15,558 nucleotides of DNA from Lichenicola sp964249915. GTDB taxonomy: Bacteria; Pseudomonadota; Alphaproteobacteria; Acetobacterales; Acetobacteraceae. The stretch spans positions 1-15,558 of the forward strand of contig CAXUEL010000062.1 in assembly GCA_964249915.1 (NCBI GenBank), read 5' to 3'. A program made the position numbers and the translations under genes. Below, piece after piece: positions 1-7,723 of the stretch; position 1 is the first letter of the stretch; every line of letters starts with the position of its first letter. The notes under the pieces are model-generated. The model did not search any database, was not told the origin of the DNA, and saw only the letters and a program-made list of their open reading frames with translations.

Positions 1-433
1 GGCGCGTGCCGCCGGCTTCGACCGCGACGCCGGCTACGTGCACCACGCCGACGAGGGGGTCTGCCTGCTGGTGCAGATCGAGACCCGGCTAGGGCTCGAC
101 AACCTGGAAGCGATCGCCGCGGTCGAGGGCGTGGACGGGCTGTTCATCGGCCCGGCCGACCTGTCCGCCTCGCTCGGCCATCTGGGCGATCCCGGGGCGC
201 CTGCGGCGCAAGCGGCGATCGAGGACGGGCTGCGACGCATCGTCGCGACCGGCAAGGCGGCCGGCATCATCATGGGCGACGAGGCGCTGGTGCGTCGGGC
301 GATGGCGCTGGGCGCCACCTTCGTCGCCGTCGGCACCGACGTGTCGCTGCTGGTGCGCGGCAGCGACGCGCTGGCGGCGCGCTACGGACGCGGCGCCGGG
401 ATCCGGGCCGCCGGGAGCGCCGGCGTCTACTGA
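1..433 (+). CDS. HpcH/HpaI-family aldolase, 3' part
   Basis: The frame is open from the window edge (first full codon at base 2) to TGA at 431-433, so the 5' part of the gene lies outside. The visible 143 residues carry hallmarks of the HpcH/HpaI class II pyruvate aldolase family: a Q-I-E-T segment whose Glu binds the divalent metal, the motif FIGPADLSASLG whose Asp is the second metal ligand, and a C-terminal GATFVAVGTDVSLL strand that closes the TIM barrel. The family reversibly cleaves 2-keto-3-deoxy acids (4-hydroxy-2-oxoheptanedioate, 2-keto-3-deoxyglucarate and relatives) to pyruvate and an aldehyde in the cytoplasm. The substrate cannot be told from this fragment. The short Ala/Gly-rich C-terminal tail is not conserved. 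A GTG at 38 is an internal codon, because homology continues upstream of it. Confidence 0.9.
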   Translation, partial: ARAAGFDRDAGYVHHADEGVCLLVQIETRLGLDNLEAIAAVEGVDGLFIGPADLSASLGHLGDPGAPAAQAAIEDGLRRIVATGKAAGIIMGDEALVRRAMALGATFVAVGTDVSLLVRGSDALAARYGRGAGIRAAGSAGVY

Positions 434-471
434 GGTCGTGCCGCGCGCACCGCGTCGCGTCCGCCGGACCG

Positions 472-1145
472 TCAGCGTATCGGCAGCGGCACGTTGTTGA
501 CCGTCAGCACGCCGCGCTGCAGGGCGAGGTCCCAGTCGGCCTGGTCGCCCTGGCGGTGCGCGACCAGCTTGACCAGGAACAGGGCGGTGCGCAGGCGGCC
601 GAGGCCGGACGCGTTGGCGGCGTCGAGCAGGGTGTCGAAGCCGTGCGCGGTGAGGTGGCCCTCGCCGCTGCTGTCCTGCGGGTCCGGCGGATCGGCCGCG
701 TTCACCTGGTCCGGGGTGGCGATCCGCCGTGGCCGAGCGCCTGCGCCAGGGGATCGAGGGCGTCGCGGATCGCGGTGCCAGGGCAGGCGTCGCGGTGGTC
801 GGACAGGGCCAGGAGCAGCGTCGCGGCGGCTGCGGTGGCGGCCTGCTCCAGCGCGGCGTCCGAGATGCCGGGGCCGCGGGCGTCCGCGTGCAGGTGTGCT
901 GCGTGCAGCACCGCGTCCGGCAGGGCGGGCAGCAGCACGTCCGGCCGGTCGGCGTCGAAGCCGGCGCCGTGCGGACCGCCCTCGTGCAGGGCCGTGCTGT
1001 GCAGGAGGGCGCAGCCGGGCAGCGCCAGCGTGGCGGCGCGGGCGGGTGGGCAGCCGGCAAGCAGATAGCCGGCGGGCAGGTAGCCGGCGGGCAGGCAGAA
1101 GGACAGCAGCAGGGCGGCAAGTGCCGGGAGTGGAGGATGGGTCAT
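472..1145 (-). pseudogene. putative lipoprotein/secreted protein gene broken by a frameshift
   Basis: Two adjacent minus-strand frames look like halves of one gene. The first runs from ATG at 1145 to TGA at 702-704; it begins with a hydrophobic signal containing LLAGC, a plausible lipobox, encoded in a short tandem DNA repeat (PAGYLPAGYLLAG). The second runs from about 720 to TGA at 472-474 and ends in TVNNVPLPIR. In the second frame the coding sense continues upstream of its only start codon (IATPDQVNAADPPDP), which argues for one missing base near 712-730, next to a GGGG run. Alternatively these are two genes coupled by the GTGA overlap at 702-705. An upstream in-frame ATG at 1175 would add ten Arg-rich residues before the signal. 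I do not recognise a family. It is divergent from the transporter at 1215. Confidence 0.5.
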
Positions 1146-1214
1146 GCGGCGGATAAGGTGGCGCAGCCTCCGCACGGTGGCAATTCAGGCCGTTCCCGCA
1201 GCACCCAGGATACG

Positions 1215-2192
1215 ATGCCCAGACCAGACCCGTTCCTGCTGGCGCTGGTGGCGACCGTGCTGCTCGCCTCGCTGCTGCCGGCGCATGGCGCCGCGGTGCC
1301 GGTGTTCCGCGACCTGACGGTGGCGGTGATCGCGGCCATGTTCTTCATGCAGGGCGCGCGGCTGTCGCGGTCGGCGATGCTGGCCGGGCTCGGCCATTGG
1401 CGGCTGCACCTGACGATCCTGTCGTGCACCTTCGCGCTGTTCCCGGTGCTGGGGATCGGGCTGCACGCGCTGTGGCCCGGGCTGCTGGCGCCCACCCTGT
1501 GGCTCGGCGTGCTGTTCACCTGCCTGCTGCCGTCCACCGTGCAGTCGTCGATCGCCTTCACCTCGATCGGCGGCGGCAACGTGCCGGCGGCGGTGTGCTC
1601 GGCGACCGCGTCGAACCTGCTGGGCATCGCGGTGACGCCGGTGCTGACCGGGCTGGTGCTGGCCGGGACGCAGGGCGGCGGCGTGTCCGCGCGCGGCGTG
1701 CTGGCGATCGTGCTGCAGCTGCTGCTGCCGTTCGCGGCCGGGCAGCTGCTGCGGCCGCTGATCGGCGGCTGGGCGGCGCGCAACACGGGGCTGCTGAGCC
1801 TGACCGACCGCGGCTCGGTGCTGGTGGTGGTATACGCCGCGTTCAGCGAGGCGGTGGTGCAGGGGCTGTGGCACGAGGTGCCGGCGTCGCAGCTCGGGCT
1901 GGTGCTGCTGGTCGACGCCGTGCTGCTGGCCGCCGTGCTGCTCGCCACCCGGTTCGGCGCGCGGGCGCTCGGCTTTTCCCGCGAGGACGAGATCGCGATC
2001 GTGTTCTGCGGCTCGAAGAAGACGCTGGCCTCGGGGGTGCCGATGGCGGGCGTGCTGTTCCCGGTCGCGGTGGTGGGCCAGGTGGTGCTGCCGCTGATGA
2101 TCTTCCACCAGATCCAGCTGTTCGCCTGCGCGCTGCTGGCCCGCCGCTATGCGCGGCAGGCCGAGGCGGGCGCGGAGCCGGTCAGAAGGTGA
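1215..2192 (+). CDS. bile acid:Na+ symporter-like (YfeH-type) membrane protein
   Basis: The 325-residue protein is almost entirely hydrophobic, with roughly nine to ten membrane helices, and matches the SBF-like branch of the bile acid:sodium symporter family (E. coli YfeH, plant RCH1 type). Visible family signatures are LPSTVQSSIAFTSIGGGN at residues 105-122, ASN at 132-134 and FCGSKKTLASGVPMA at 264-278; the paired polar segments in broken helices form the cation/substrate site in this fold. It should sit in the inner membrane; the substrate of the bacterial members is not established. ATG at 1215 was chosen because it begins the family-typical N-terminus (PDPFLLALV) and has AGGA at 1207-1210; the frame stays open further upstream only because GC is high. 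Its last 11 bases overlap the 3' end of the convergent TonB receptor gene. Confidence 0.88.
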   Translation: MPRPDPFLLALVATVLLASLLPAHGAAVPVFRDLTVAVIAAMFFMQGARLSRSAMLAGLGHWRLHLTILSCTFALFPVLGIGLHALWPGLLAPTLWLGVLFTCLLPSTVQSSIAFTSIGGGNVPAAVCSATASNLLGIAVTPVLTGLVLAGTQGGGVSARGVLAIVLQLLLPFAAGQLLRPLIGGWAARNTGLLSLTDRGSVLVVVYAAFSEAVVQGLWHEVPASQLGLVLLVDAVLLAAVLLATRFGARALGFSREDEIAIVFCGSKKTLASGVPMAGVLFPVAVVGQVVLPLMIFHQIQLFACALLARRYARQAEAGAEPVRR

Positions 2193-4875
2193 AGTTCAGC
2201 CGGCCGTAGTAGAAGCCGCCGTTGATCGGCACGGTGGACGAGGTCTGGTCGTAGTGGGCGACGTTCAGGTACGACAGCTCCTGCGGCAGCTGGCGCGGAC
2301 GCACGTTGAAGATGTCGTTGGCGCCGATCGCGGCGTGCCAGTGCGGCGCGATCTGGTAGCCGACCTCGAGGTCGGTCAGCCATTCGGGAAGGTTCTTGAA
2401 CTCGGCGAACTGGGTGCCGGAGAACTGCAGCGCCGGCGGCGCCAGGTCCTCGTAGGTGACCTCGTCGGTGCTCTGGCCGTAGCGGGTCTGGCGCAGGTTG
2501 ACGTCGAACCTGCCGATCTTCCAGAACGCGTCCAGGATGATCTTGGAACGCGGCGAGGCGGTGGTCAGGTAGCCGATGCCCTGAGCGGTCAGGAACGGGT
2601 TGCCGAACGCGTCGGTGCCGTTGTGGTGCAGCCGGGTGCGGTTCAGGTCGATGCCGGCGGTCCAGGTCACGGTGCCGTAGCGGCGGAAATCGGTGAAGTA
2701 GTTGACGTTGATGTCGGCACCCTGGGTGCGCGTGCTGGCGCCGTTGGCGAAGTAATAGGCGGACACGTCGCTGAGCTCGATTCCCTGTGGCAGGCTGGCG
2801 CCGGTGTCGGCGATGGCGGTCTGTGCGGCCTGCCCGGTGACGCCGCCGGCGCCGACGATGCGGTCGCGTATGTTGATCTGGTACACGTCGGCGGTGATGC
2901 TCAGGTTCGACAGCGGCTGCAGCACGATGCCGGCGCTGGCATTGGTCGAGCGCTCCGGCTTGAGCGGGACCGCGCCGATCGACTGTGCGCCCTTGGAGCT
3001 GGTGGCGAGGATGCCGCTGGCGCCGGTCGGCGACACGTTGAGCGAGGAATAGTTCTCCTCCGCCAGCGTCGGCGCGCGGAAGCCGTTGGAGATCGTGCCG
3101 CGCAGCGCGAACCAGTTGGTGAAGTCGTAGCGGCTGGAGATCTTGCCGTTCTCGGTGTCGCCGGCGTCGGTGTAGTGCTCGTAGCGGCCGGCGAGGTCGA
3201 CGTCCAAGTGACGCAGCGGGTGCACGTCGTAGTCGATGTAGCCGGCCCACACGTTGCGCGAGAACGAGCCGGCATTGGCGGGCAGCAGCCCGGCGAAGCC
3301 CTGGGTGCCGCCATCGATGGTCGAGGCGACGCTGCCGGCGCCGAGCCGGTAGACCTCCGAGCGCTCCTCGGCGCCGAAGGCGAAGTTCATCGGCATGTGC
3401 AGCGCAGTGAACGGCCTGGTGAAGTCGAGGTTGTTGGTCCACTGCGCGTTCTGTTGGCTCTGCGCCAGCACGGTGGTCGGCGTGAAGCCGATCGGATAGC
3501 CGGCCGCCGGATCGCCGAGCATGTACAGGGTCGGGTTGGCGGTGTTCTTGTTGCCGATGTTGGTGATGTCGGCGCCATAGGTCGTGCTCAGGTCGGCATG
3601 GAAGCCGAACACGTCGTCGGCCTTGACGCCGAGCGTCGCCGAGAAGTCGTTCTCCTCGTCGGTCTCCAGCGGGGAGAAGCCGTCCGGATACACCTCCGGC
3701 AGCTTGGTCGGGGTGCGGTAGTTCTCGTACGCCTCGCTGTGGCGGTGGCCGTAGGTGATCAGCCCGTAGCCCTGGAGCCCGCCGAACAGGTCCTGCACCA
3801 GGGTCTTGCCGAACTCGATGCTGAGGGTTTCGCGCGTCTCCTCGGGCAGGCCCAGGATCTTGTTCGAGTTGGCAGGCTCGGTGAAGCCGCCGGGCGTGCC
3901 GAACGCCGCGCTGCGGTCGTCGACCGTCTGCACCGTGAAGTGGTCGGTGTGGAAGACTTGGCCGCCGAGATGCACGTAGCCGTCGTTGCCGAACGAGAAG
4001 CCGCCGTCGCTGTCGAGCTGGTACTGCCAGCCGTCGCCGTTGTAGGCGTCGGCGCCGGTGAAGGCGGTGGCGCTGCCGCCGTGGTCGGTCTTCTTCATGA
4101 TGATGTTGACCACGCCGGCGATCGCGTCGGAGCCATACTGCGCGGCGGCGCCATCGCGCAGGACCTCGATGTGGTCGATCGCGGCGGCCGGGATCATGTT
4201 GAGGTCGACGGGCGTCGCACCCTGCTCCGGGCCCGCATCGGCGGTGATGTTGGCGGTCTGGTGGCGGCGCTTGCCGTCGATCAGCACCAGCACGTCGTTC
4301 GGATCCAGGCCGCGAAGCCGGATCGCCGCCACCAGCGCCTGGGTGTCGGCGCCGTAGGCCTGGACGCTGATCGAGGGGTCGGTGCGCGACAGCTGGTCGT
4401 CCAGGTTGGGCTGGCCCGACCGCGCCAGAGTGGTGGCGGAGATCACGTCGATCGGGCTGGTGCTGTCGCGCGCCTTCTTGCCCAGGTTGCGGGTGCCGGT
4501 GACGATCACGCTTTCCCCGCCGCTGGCTGCCGCGCCGGACAGCTCCGCGCCGCTCTGGGTGTCGGACAGCCCGGTCGGCCCCTTGCTGGTCGGCACCGCG
4601 TTCGGATCGGTCGCCGGGGTGCCGGCGCCGGTGGCGGACGCGCCGCCGACCCCGGCCTGGGCGAGCTGCGTCTTGTGGACCTTGCGCGCCTTGCGGACGT
4701 GGTGGTGGGTGGCGGCAGGTGCGGCGGCAGGCGGGGCAGCGGTGCCGGAGGCGGCGTCCGGGGCGGCGCCGGACGCCGTCTGGGCCAGCGCCGGCAGGGT
4801 GCCGGCCGCCACCGCGAGCGGGCACGCCGTGAGCATCAACAGGGTCCGAAACGCGCCGGCACCGATCACTCGCAT
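2182..4875 (-). CDS. TonB-dependent outer-membrane receptor
   Basis: An 897-residue outer-membrane transporter. A signal peptide (about residues 1-32, ending PALAQ) is followed by a long Ala/Pro/Thr-rich linker with a basic His-containing patch (THHHVRKARKVHK, about 56-68). The TonB-box-like ESVIVTGTR lies at 121-129. The plug domain follows (about 138-262) with RLRGLDPNDVLVLIDGKRRH and the very conserved IEVLRDGAAAQYGSDAIAGV. The rest is the 22-strand barrel, ending in the aromatic outer-membrane signature YGRLNFTF. Such receptors use TonB-ExbBD energy to import siderophores, cobalamin or, in many alphaproteobacteria, organic nutrients. The ligand is not readable here. It is divergent from the periplasmic amine oxidase operon at 5163, so it may import that enzyme's substrate; this is inference. 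No sigma-regulator extension domain is apparent in the linker. Confidence 0.95.
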   Translation of the reverse strand: MRVIGAGAFRTLLMLTACPLAVAAGTLPALAQTASGAAPDAASGTAAPPAAAPAATHHHVRKARKVHKTQLAQAGVGGASATGAGTPATDPNAVPTSKGPTGLSDTQSGAELSGAAASGGESVIVTGTRNLGKKARDSTSPIDVISATTLARSGQPNLDDQLSRTDPSISVQAYGADTQALVAAIRLRGLDPNDVLVLIDGKRRHQTANITADAGPEQGATPVDLNMIPAAAIDHIEVLRDGAAAQYGSDAIAGVVNIIMKKTDHGGSATAFTGADAYNGDGWQYQLDSDGGFSFGNDGYVHLGGQVFHTDHFTVQTVDDRSAAFGTPGGFTEPANSNKILGLPEETRETLSIEFGKTLVQDLFGGLQGYGLITYGHRHSEAYENYRTPTKLPEVYPDGFSPLETDEENDFSATLGVKADDVFGFHADLSTTYGADITNIGNKNTANPTLYMLGDPAAGYPIGFTPTTVLAQSQQNAQWTNNLDFTRPFTALHMPMNFAFGAEERSEVYRLGAGSVASTIDGGTQGFAGLLPANAGSFSRNVWAGYIDYDVHPLRHLDVDLAGRYEHYTDAGDTENGKISSRYDFTNWFALRGTISNGFRAPTLAEENYSSLNVSPTGASGILATSSKGAQSIGAVPLKPERSTNASAGIVLQPLSNLSITADVYQINIRDRIVGAGGVTGQAAQTAIADTGASLPQGIELSDVSAYYFANGASTRTQGADINVNYFTDFRRYGTVTWTAGIDLNRTRLHHNGTDAFGNPFLTAQGIGYLTTASPRSKIILDAFWKIGRFDVNLRQTRYGQSTDEVTYEDLAPPALQFSGTQFAEFKNLPEWLTDLEVGYQIAPHWHAAIGANDIFNVRPRQLPQELSYLNVAHYDQTSSTVPINGGFYYGRLNFTF

Positions 4876-5032
4876 TCCAGGTCTCCATCCCGGCCCGGGA
4901 TACCGGGCGCCGCGTCGCCGGCGCCGGATCGAGCCGTCTTCGATCCATTGCCGGTCCGGGATGATTCGTCCGATTTCGAGACGGAACGCAAGGGCGGAGA
5001 TGCCTGCTTAACACGCAGATGTGACCTTGCGA

Positions 5033-5061
5033 CAAATAAGCATCACCGATCATGGGGTAAA
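5033..5061 (-). promoter_or_regulatory. possible promoter of the TonB receptor gene
   Basis: Read on the minus strand, TTTACC (5061-5056) and TATTTG (5038-5033) are separated by 17 bases, a loose match to -35 and -10 boxes. This would give a leader of about 150 bases before the ATG at 4875. The match is weak and based on sequence alone. Confidence 0.22.
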
Positions 5062-5063
5062 TT

Positions 5064-5077
5064 TAGGCATATGCCTA
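5064..5077. promoter_or_regulatory. perfect 14-bp palindrome, candidate operator
   Basis: TAGGCATATGCCTA is an exact inverted repeat with no spacer, in an AT-rich patch between the divergent TonB receptor and amine oxidase genes. It lies just upstream of the weak candidate -35 boxes on both strands. A position between divergent genes and perfect dyad symmetry fit a dimeric repressor or activator site that could co-regulate both transcripts. No regulator gene lies next to it in this window. A short AGGCCT palindrome follows at 5084-5089. Confidence 0.4.
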
Positions 5078-5091
5078 GCAAACAGGCCTAC

Positions 5092-5120
5092 TTGCCCCGT
5101 CGAAGCGGGAGGAATAGCCT
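5092..5120 (+). promoter_or_regulatory. possible promoter of the amine oxidase operon
   Basis: TTGCCC (5092-5097) and TAGCCT (5115-5120) are separated by exactly 17 bases, upstream of the TTG start at 5163. The -10 box is poor, so this is only a candidate. A GGGAGGAA stretch lies inside the spacer and looks like a ribosome binding site, but no useful start codon follows it. Confidence 0.22.
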
Positions 5121-5162
5121 GCTTATTGTCATAACGTCGTCCGCACGCGGGAGCAGAACGTC

Positions 5163-6761
5163 TTGAACCGACCGAACCGGATGCCGTCGACGCGCCGGCA
5201 GTTGCTGATGCGCATCGGCGTGGCGGCGGGCAGTGCCGCGATGTACCAGGCGATGACGCGTCTGGGCCATGCCGCCGGCACCGACTTCGCCGGCTCGCCC
5301 GCCCTGTCCGGCGCCAGGCCCGGCACCACCGTGCTGGTGCTGGGCGCCGGGCTTGCCGGCATGCTGGCGGCCTACGAGCTGCGACGCGCCGGCTACGGCG
5401 TGCGGGTGCTGGAGTACCAGGGCCGGTCCGGCGGCCGCAACTTCAGCCTGCGCGGCGGCGACACCCTGACCGAGCTCGGCGGCGCCACCCAGCAGGTGCG
5501 GTTCTCGGCCGGCAACTACATCAACCCCGGGCCGTGGCGGATCCCGTACCACCACCAGGGCCTGCTGCACTATTGCAAGCTGTTCGGGGTGCAGCTGGAG
5601 CCGTTCATCGAGGTCAACCACAACGCGCTGCTGCACAGCTCCACCACGTTCGGCGGCCAGCCGCAGCGCTACCGCGAGGTGCAGGCGGACTTCACCGGCT
5701 ACACCGCCGAGCTGCTGGCCAAGGCGATCAACCAGAACCGCCTCGACCAGCCGATCGGCGACGACGAGAAGCACGACCTGCTGGCGGCGATGCAGGGCTG
5801 GGGCCTGCTGGGCAAGGATTACAGCTACCGCAGCGGCGGCCTCGCCTCGCTGCATCGCGGCTTCGCCAGGGACCAGGGCGGCGGGCCGGACGGGGCGCCG
5901 GTGCCGGCGGCGCTGTTCGGGCGGGCCGAGCTGATGAAGTCGGGGCTGTGGGAGTGGCTGTCGTTCAACATGAGCTACGACTTCCAGACCACCATGTTCC
6001 AGCCGGTCGGCGGCATGGACATGATCGGCAAGGGCTTCGCCAGGCAGGTGGGCGACCTGGTCACCCACAACGTCAAGGTGACGAAGATCGCGCAGGGCAG
6101 CGACGGCGTCACCGTCACCTACGAGGACAACAACCATGGCGGCGCGGTGACCGAGGCGAAGGCGGACTGGTGCGTGTGCACGATCCCGCTCTCGGTGCTG
6201 AGCCAGATCGACGTGCAGGCGGGCGGGCCGATGAAGGCGGCGATCCAGGCGGTGCCGTACGCGTCGTCGGTCAAGATCGGCCTGGAGTTCAAGCGGCGGT
6301 TCTGGGAGCAGGACGAGCAGATCTATGGCGGCATCTCGTTCACCGACCAGCCGATCAGCCAGATCTCCTACCCCAGCACCAACTACTTCGCAGACACGCC
6401 GGCGGTGCTGCTGGGCGGCTACATGTTCGGCACCGCCGCCTACGCGTTCGCCGGCATGACGCCGGAGCAGCGCGTCGAGGAGGCGCTGAAGCAGGGCAGC
6501 GTGCTGCACCGGCAGTACCGGCAGGAGTTCAGCAACGGCGTCGGCGTGGCCTGGAGCCGGATGCCGTGGACGCTGGGCTGCTGCGCCACCTGGAGCGAGG
6601 AGGCCCGCAAGGCACACTACGCGGCGCTGACGGCGATCGACGGAAGGCTGGTGCTGGCGGGCGAGCACGCGTCCTATGTCGGCTGCTGGCAGGAAGGGGC
6701 GATCCTGTCCTCGGTCAGCGCCATCACCCGGCTGCACCAGCGCGCCGTGGGGGCGGCCTGA
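5163..6761 (+). CDS. Tat-exported FAD-dependent amine oxidase/dehydrogenase
   Basis: A 532-residue flavin monoamine oxidase/L-amino acid oxidase family protein. The N-terminus has a twin-arginine signal (STRRQLLMRIG, RR at 11-12, then a mild hydrophobic stretch), so the folded flavoprotein should be exported to the periplasm. The Rossmann motif is VLVLGAGLAG (57-66), with Glu84 for the ribose and GRSGGR (87-92) as the family's second FAD motif. The C-terminal FAD motif is LAGEHASYVGCWQEGA (498-513), with Trp509 at the position of the substrate-cage aromatic in L-amino acid oxidases. TTG at 5163 is preceded by GGGAG at 5149-5153 with nine-base spacing; ATG at 5181 is the alternative start and still keeps the RR motif. 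The stop overlaps the cytochrome c start by one base, and that partner suggests a dehydrogenase that delivers electrons to haem. The amine substrate is unknown. Confidence 0.9.
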   Translation: MNRPNRMPSTRRQLLMRIGVAAGSAAMYQAMTRLGHAAGTDFAGSPALSGARPGTTVLVLGAGLAGMLAAYELRRAGYGVRVLEYQGRSGGRNFSLRGGDTLTELGGATQQVRFSAGNYINPGPWRIPYHHQGLLHYCKLFGVQLEPFIEVNHNALLHSSTTFGGQPQRYREVQADFTGYTAELLAKAINQNRLDQPIGDDEKHDLLAAMQGWGLLGKDYSYRSGGLASLHRGFARDQGGGPDGAPVPAALFGRAELMKSGLWEWLSFNMSYDFQTTMFQPVGGMDMIGKGFARQVGDLVTHNVKVTKIAQGSDGVTVTYEDNNHGGAVTEAKADWCVCTIPLSVLSQIDVQAGGPMKAAIQAVPYASSVKIGLEFKRRFWEQDEQIYGGISFTDQPISQISYPSTNYFADTPAVLLGGYMFGTAAYAFAGMTPEQRVEEALKQGSVLHRQYRQEFSNGVGVAWSRMPWTLGCCATWSEEARKAHYAALTAIDGRLVLAGEHASYVGCWQEGAILSSVSAITRLHQRAVGAA

Positions 6762-7180
6762 TGCGCGGCATCCGGCGCCTGCCGGCCCTGCTGCTGTGCG
6801 GGCTCGGCCTGCTCCCGGGCCGCGCCCTGGCCGACGCGGCCGCCAACGTCGCCGGCCAGGCCATTACCGGCACCGACGGCCAGGCGATCTATGCCGAGCT
6901 CTGCCAGGGCTGCCACATGGCCAATGCCCGCGGCGGCGCCGGGGCGGCGCGGATCCCGGCGCTCGCCGGCAACGCCAAGCTCAGGAACGGCGGCTACCCG
7001 GTGTACGTGGTGCTGAACGGCTACGGCGCGATGCCGTGGCTCAGCACCGAGCTGAACGACGCGCAGGTCGCGGCGGTGGTGAACTACGTGCGCAGCCATT
7101 TCGGCAACGGCTACACCGACGCGGTGAAGCCGGAGGACGTCGCCGCGGTGCGCGGTCCCGAACCCACGATCGAGAGATGA
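6761..7180 (+). CDS. periplasmic mono-haem c-type cytochrome
   Basis: A 139-residue class I cytochrome c. A Sec signal peptide (about 1-25, ending RALADA) precedes the haem attachment site CQGCH at 48-52; the likely distal ligand is Met91 in GYGAMPWL, and the C-terminal helix VAAVVNYVRSHFGN follows, all typical of small periplasmic cytochromes. The ATG overlaps the amine oxidase stop (TGATG), and its own TGA overlaps the RidA-like start (ATGA), so translation of all three is probably coupled. By analogy with CycN, which takes electrons from the flavin enzyme NicA2, it is the likely electron acceptor of the upstream flavoprotein, feeding the respiratory chain; this role is inferred from context. 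Confidence 0.93.
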   Translation: MRGIRRLPALLLCGLGLLPGRALADAAANVAGQAITGTDGQAIYAELCQGCHMANARGGAGAARIPALAGNAKLRNGGYPVYVVLNGYGAMPWLSTELNDAQVAAVVNYVRSHFGNGYTDAVKPEDVAAVRGPEPTIER

Positions 7181-7698
7181 GCCGGATGGCCAGAATCCTT
7201 CCGCGCGTCGTGCTGTCGGCGCTGGTGCTGGCTGTTCCGGGCCTGGTGGCCCAGGCGCAGCCGGCGCCGGGCGTCGTCGTGCGCCATGCGACGGGCAAGT
7301 TCCCGATCGCCACCGCCATCGAGGTGCCGTCCGGCACCACCACGGTGTACCTGTCCGGCATGGGCGCGGATCCGCTCGACCCGTCGCTGGGGCCGATGCA
7401 GACCACGCTCGCCGCCTACGGCGACACCGCGACCCAGGTGAAGAGCGCGCTGACCAAGATCCAGGCGGCGCTGGCCGGGCTGCACCTGACCATGGCGGAC
7501 GTGGTGCAGATGCACGTCTACCTCGCCGCCGACCCGAAGCTGGGCAAGATCGACTTCGCCGGCATGATGAAGTCGTACACGCAGTTCTTCGGCACCGCCG
7601 CGCAGCCCAACCTGCCGACCCGCTCGGCGTTCCAGGTGGCCGGGCTCGCCAACCCTGGCTGGCTGGTCGAGATCGAGGTGACGGCGGTGCGCAGGTAG
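7177..7698 (+). CDS. RidA (YjgF/YER057c/UK114) family protein with signal peptide
   Basis: A 173-residue protein made of a Sec signal peptide (about 1-28, cleavage after AQA) and one Rid domain. RidA enzymes hydrolyse reactive enamines/imines, such as 2-aminoacrylate formed by amine or amino-acid oxidation, to ketones plus ammonium. The domain shows the typical VYLSGMG strand, the VVQMHVYLA helix-strand region and the PTRS motif (147-150). Arg149 there corresponds to the arginine needed for imine deamination (Arg105 in E. coli-type RidA), followed by VEIEVTAV at the C-terminus. So the deaminase residues appear kept. Classical RidA is cytosolic and about 128 residues; export is unusual and fits a periplasmic imine produced by the flavoenzyme two genes upstream. 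ATG at 7177 overlaps the cytochrome stop; ATG at 7186 is an alternative start. Confidence 0.9.
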   Translation: MSRMARILPRVVLSALVLAVPGLVAQAQPAPGVVVRHATGKFPIATAIEVPSGTTTVYLSGMGADPLDPSLGPMQTTLAAYGDTATQVKSALTKIQAALAGLHLTMADVVQMHVYLAADPKLGKIDFAGMMKSYTQFFGTAAQPNLPTRSAFQVAGLANPGWLVEIEVTAVRR

Positions 7699-7723
7699 GC
7701 GGACCCGTCCCGGCCGGATCCGG

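Noticed and set aside
729..1214. N-terminal extension of the symporter-like protein upstream of ATG 1215
   Set aside because: The extra 162 residues are Gly/Arg/Gln-rich, antisense to the lipoprotein gene and unlike any transporter N-terminus; the family start matches ATG 1215.
2149..5166. A 1005-residue open frame on the plus strand
   Set aside because: It is antisense to the well-supported TonB receptor gene, consists mostly of Val/Gly/Arg/Ala-rich low-complexity sequence and matches no family; it is a by-product of high GC.
5088..6737. A 549-residue open frame on the minus strand
   Set aside because: It lies fully opposite the amine oxidase and has Arg/Ala/His/Gln-rich shadow composition.
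7714..7723. CCGGATCCGG palindrome between the RidA-like and DsbA-like genes
   Set aside because: A ten-base palindrome made of GC-rich letters is expected by chance in this composition and it lacks a T-tract; not called a terminator.
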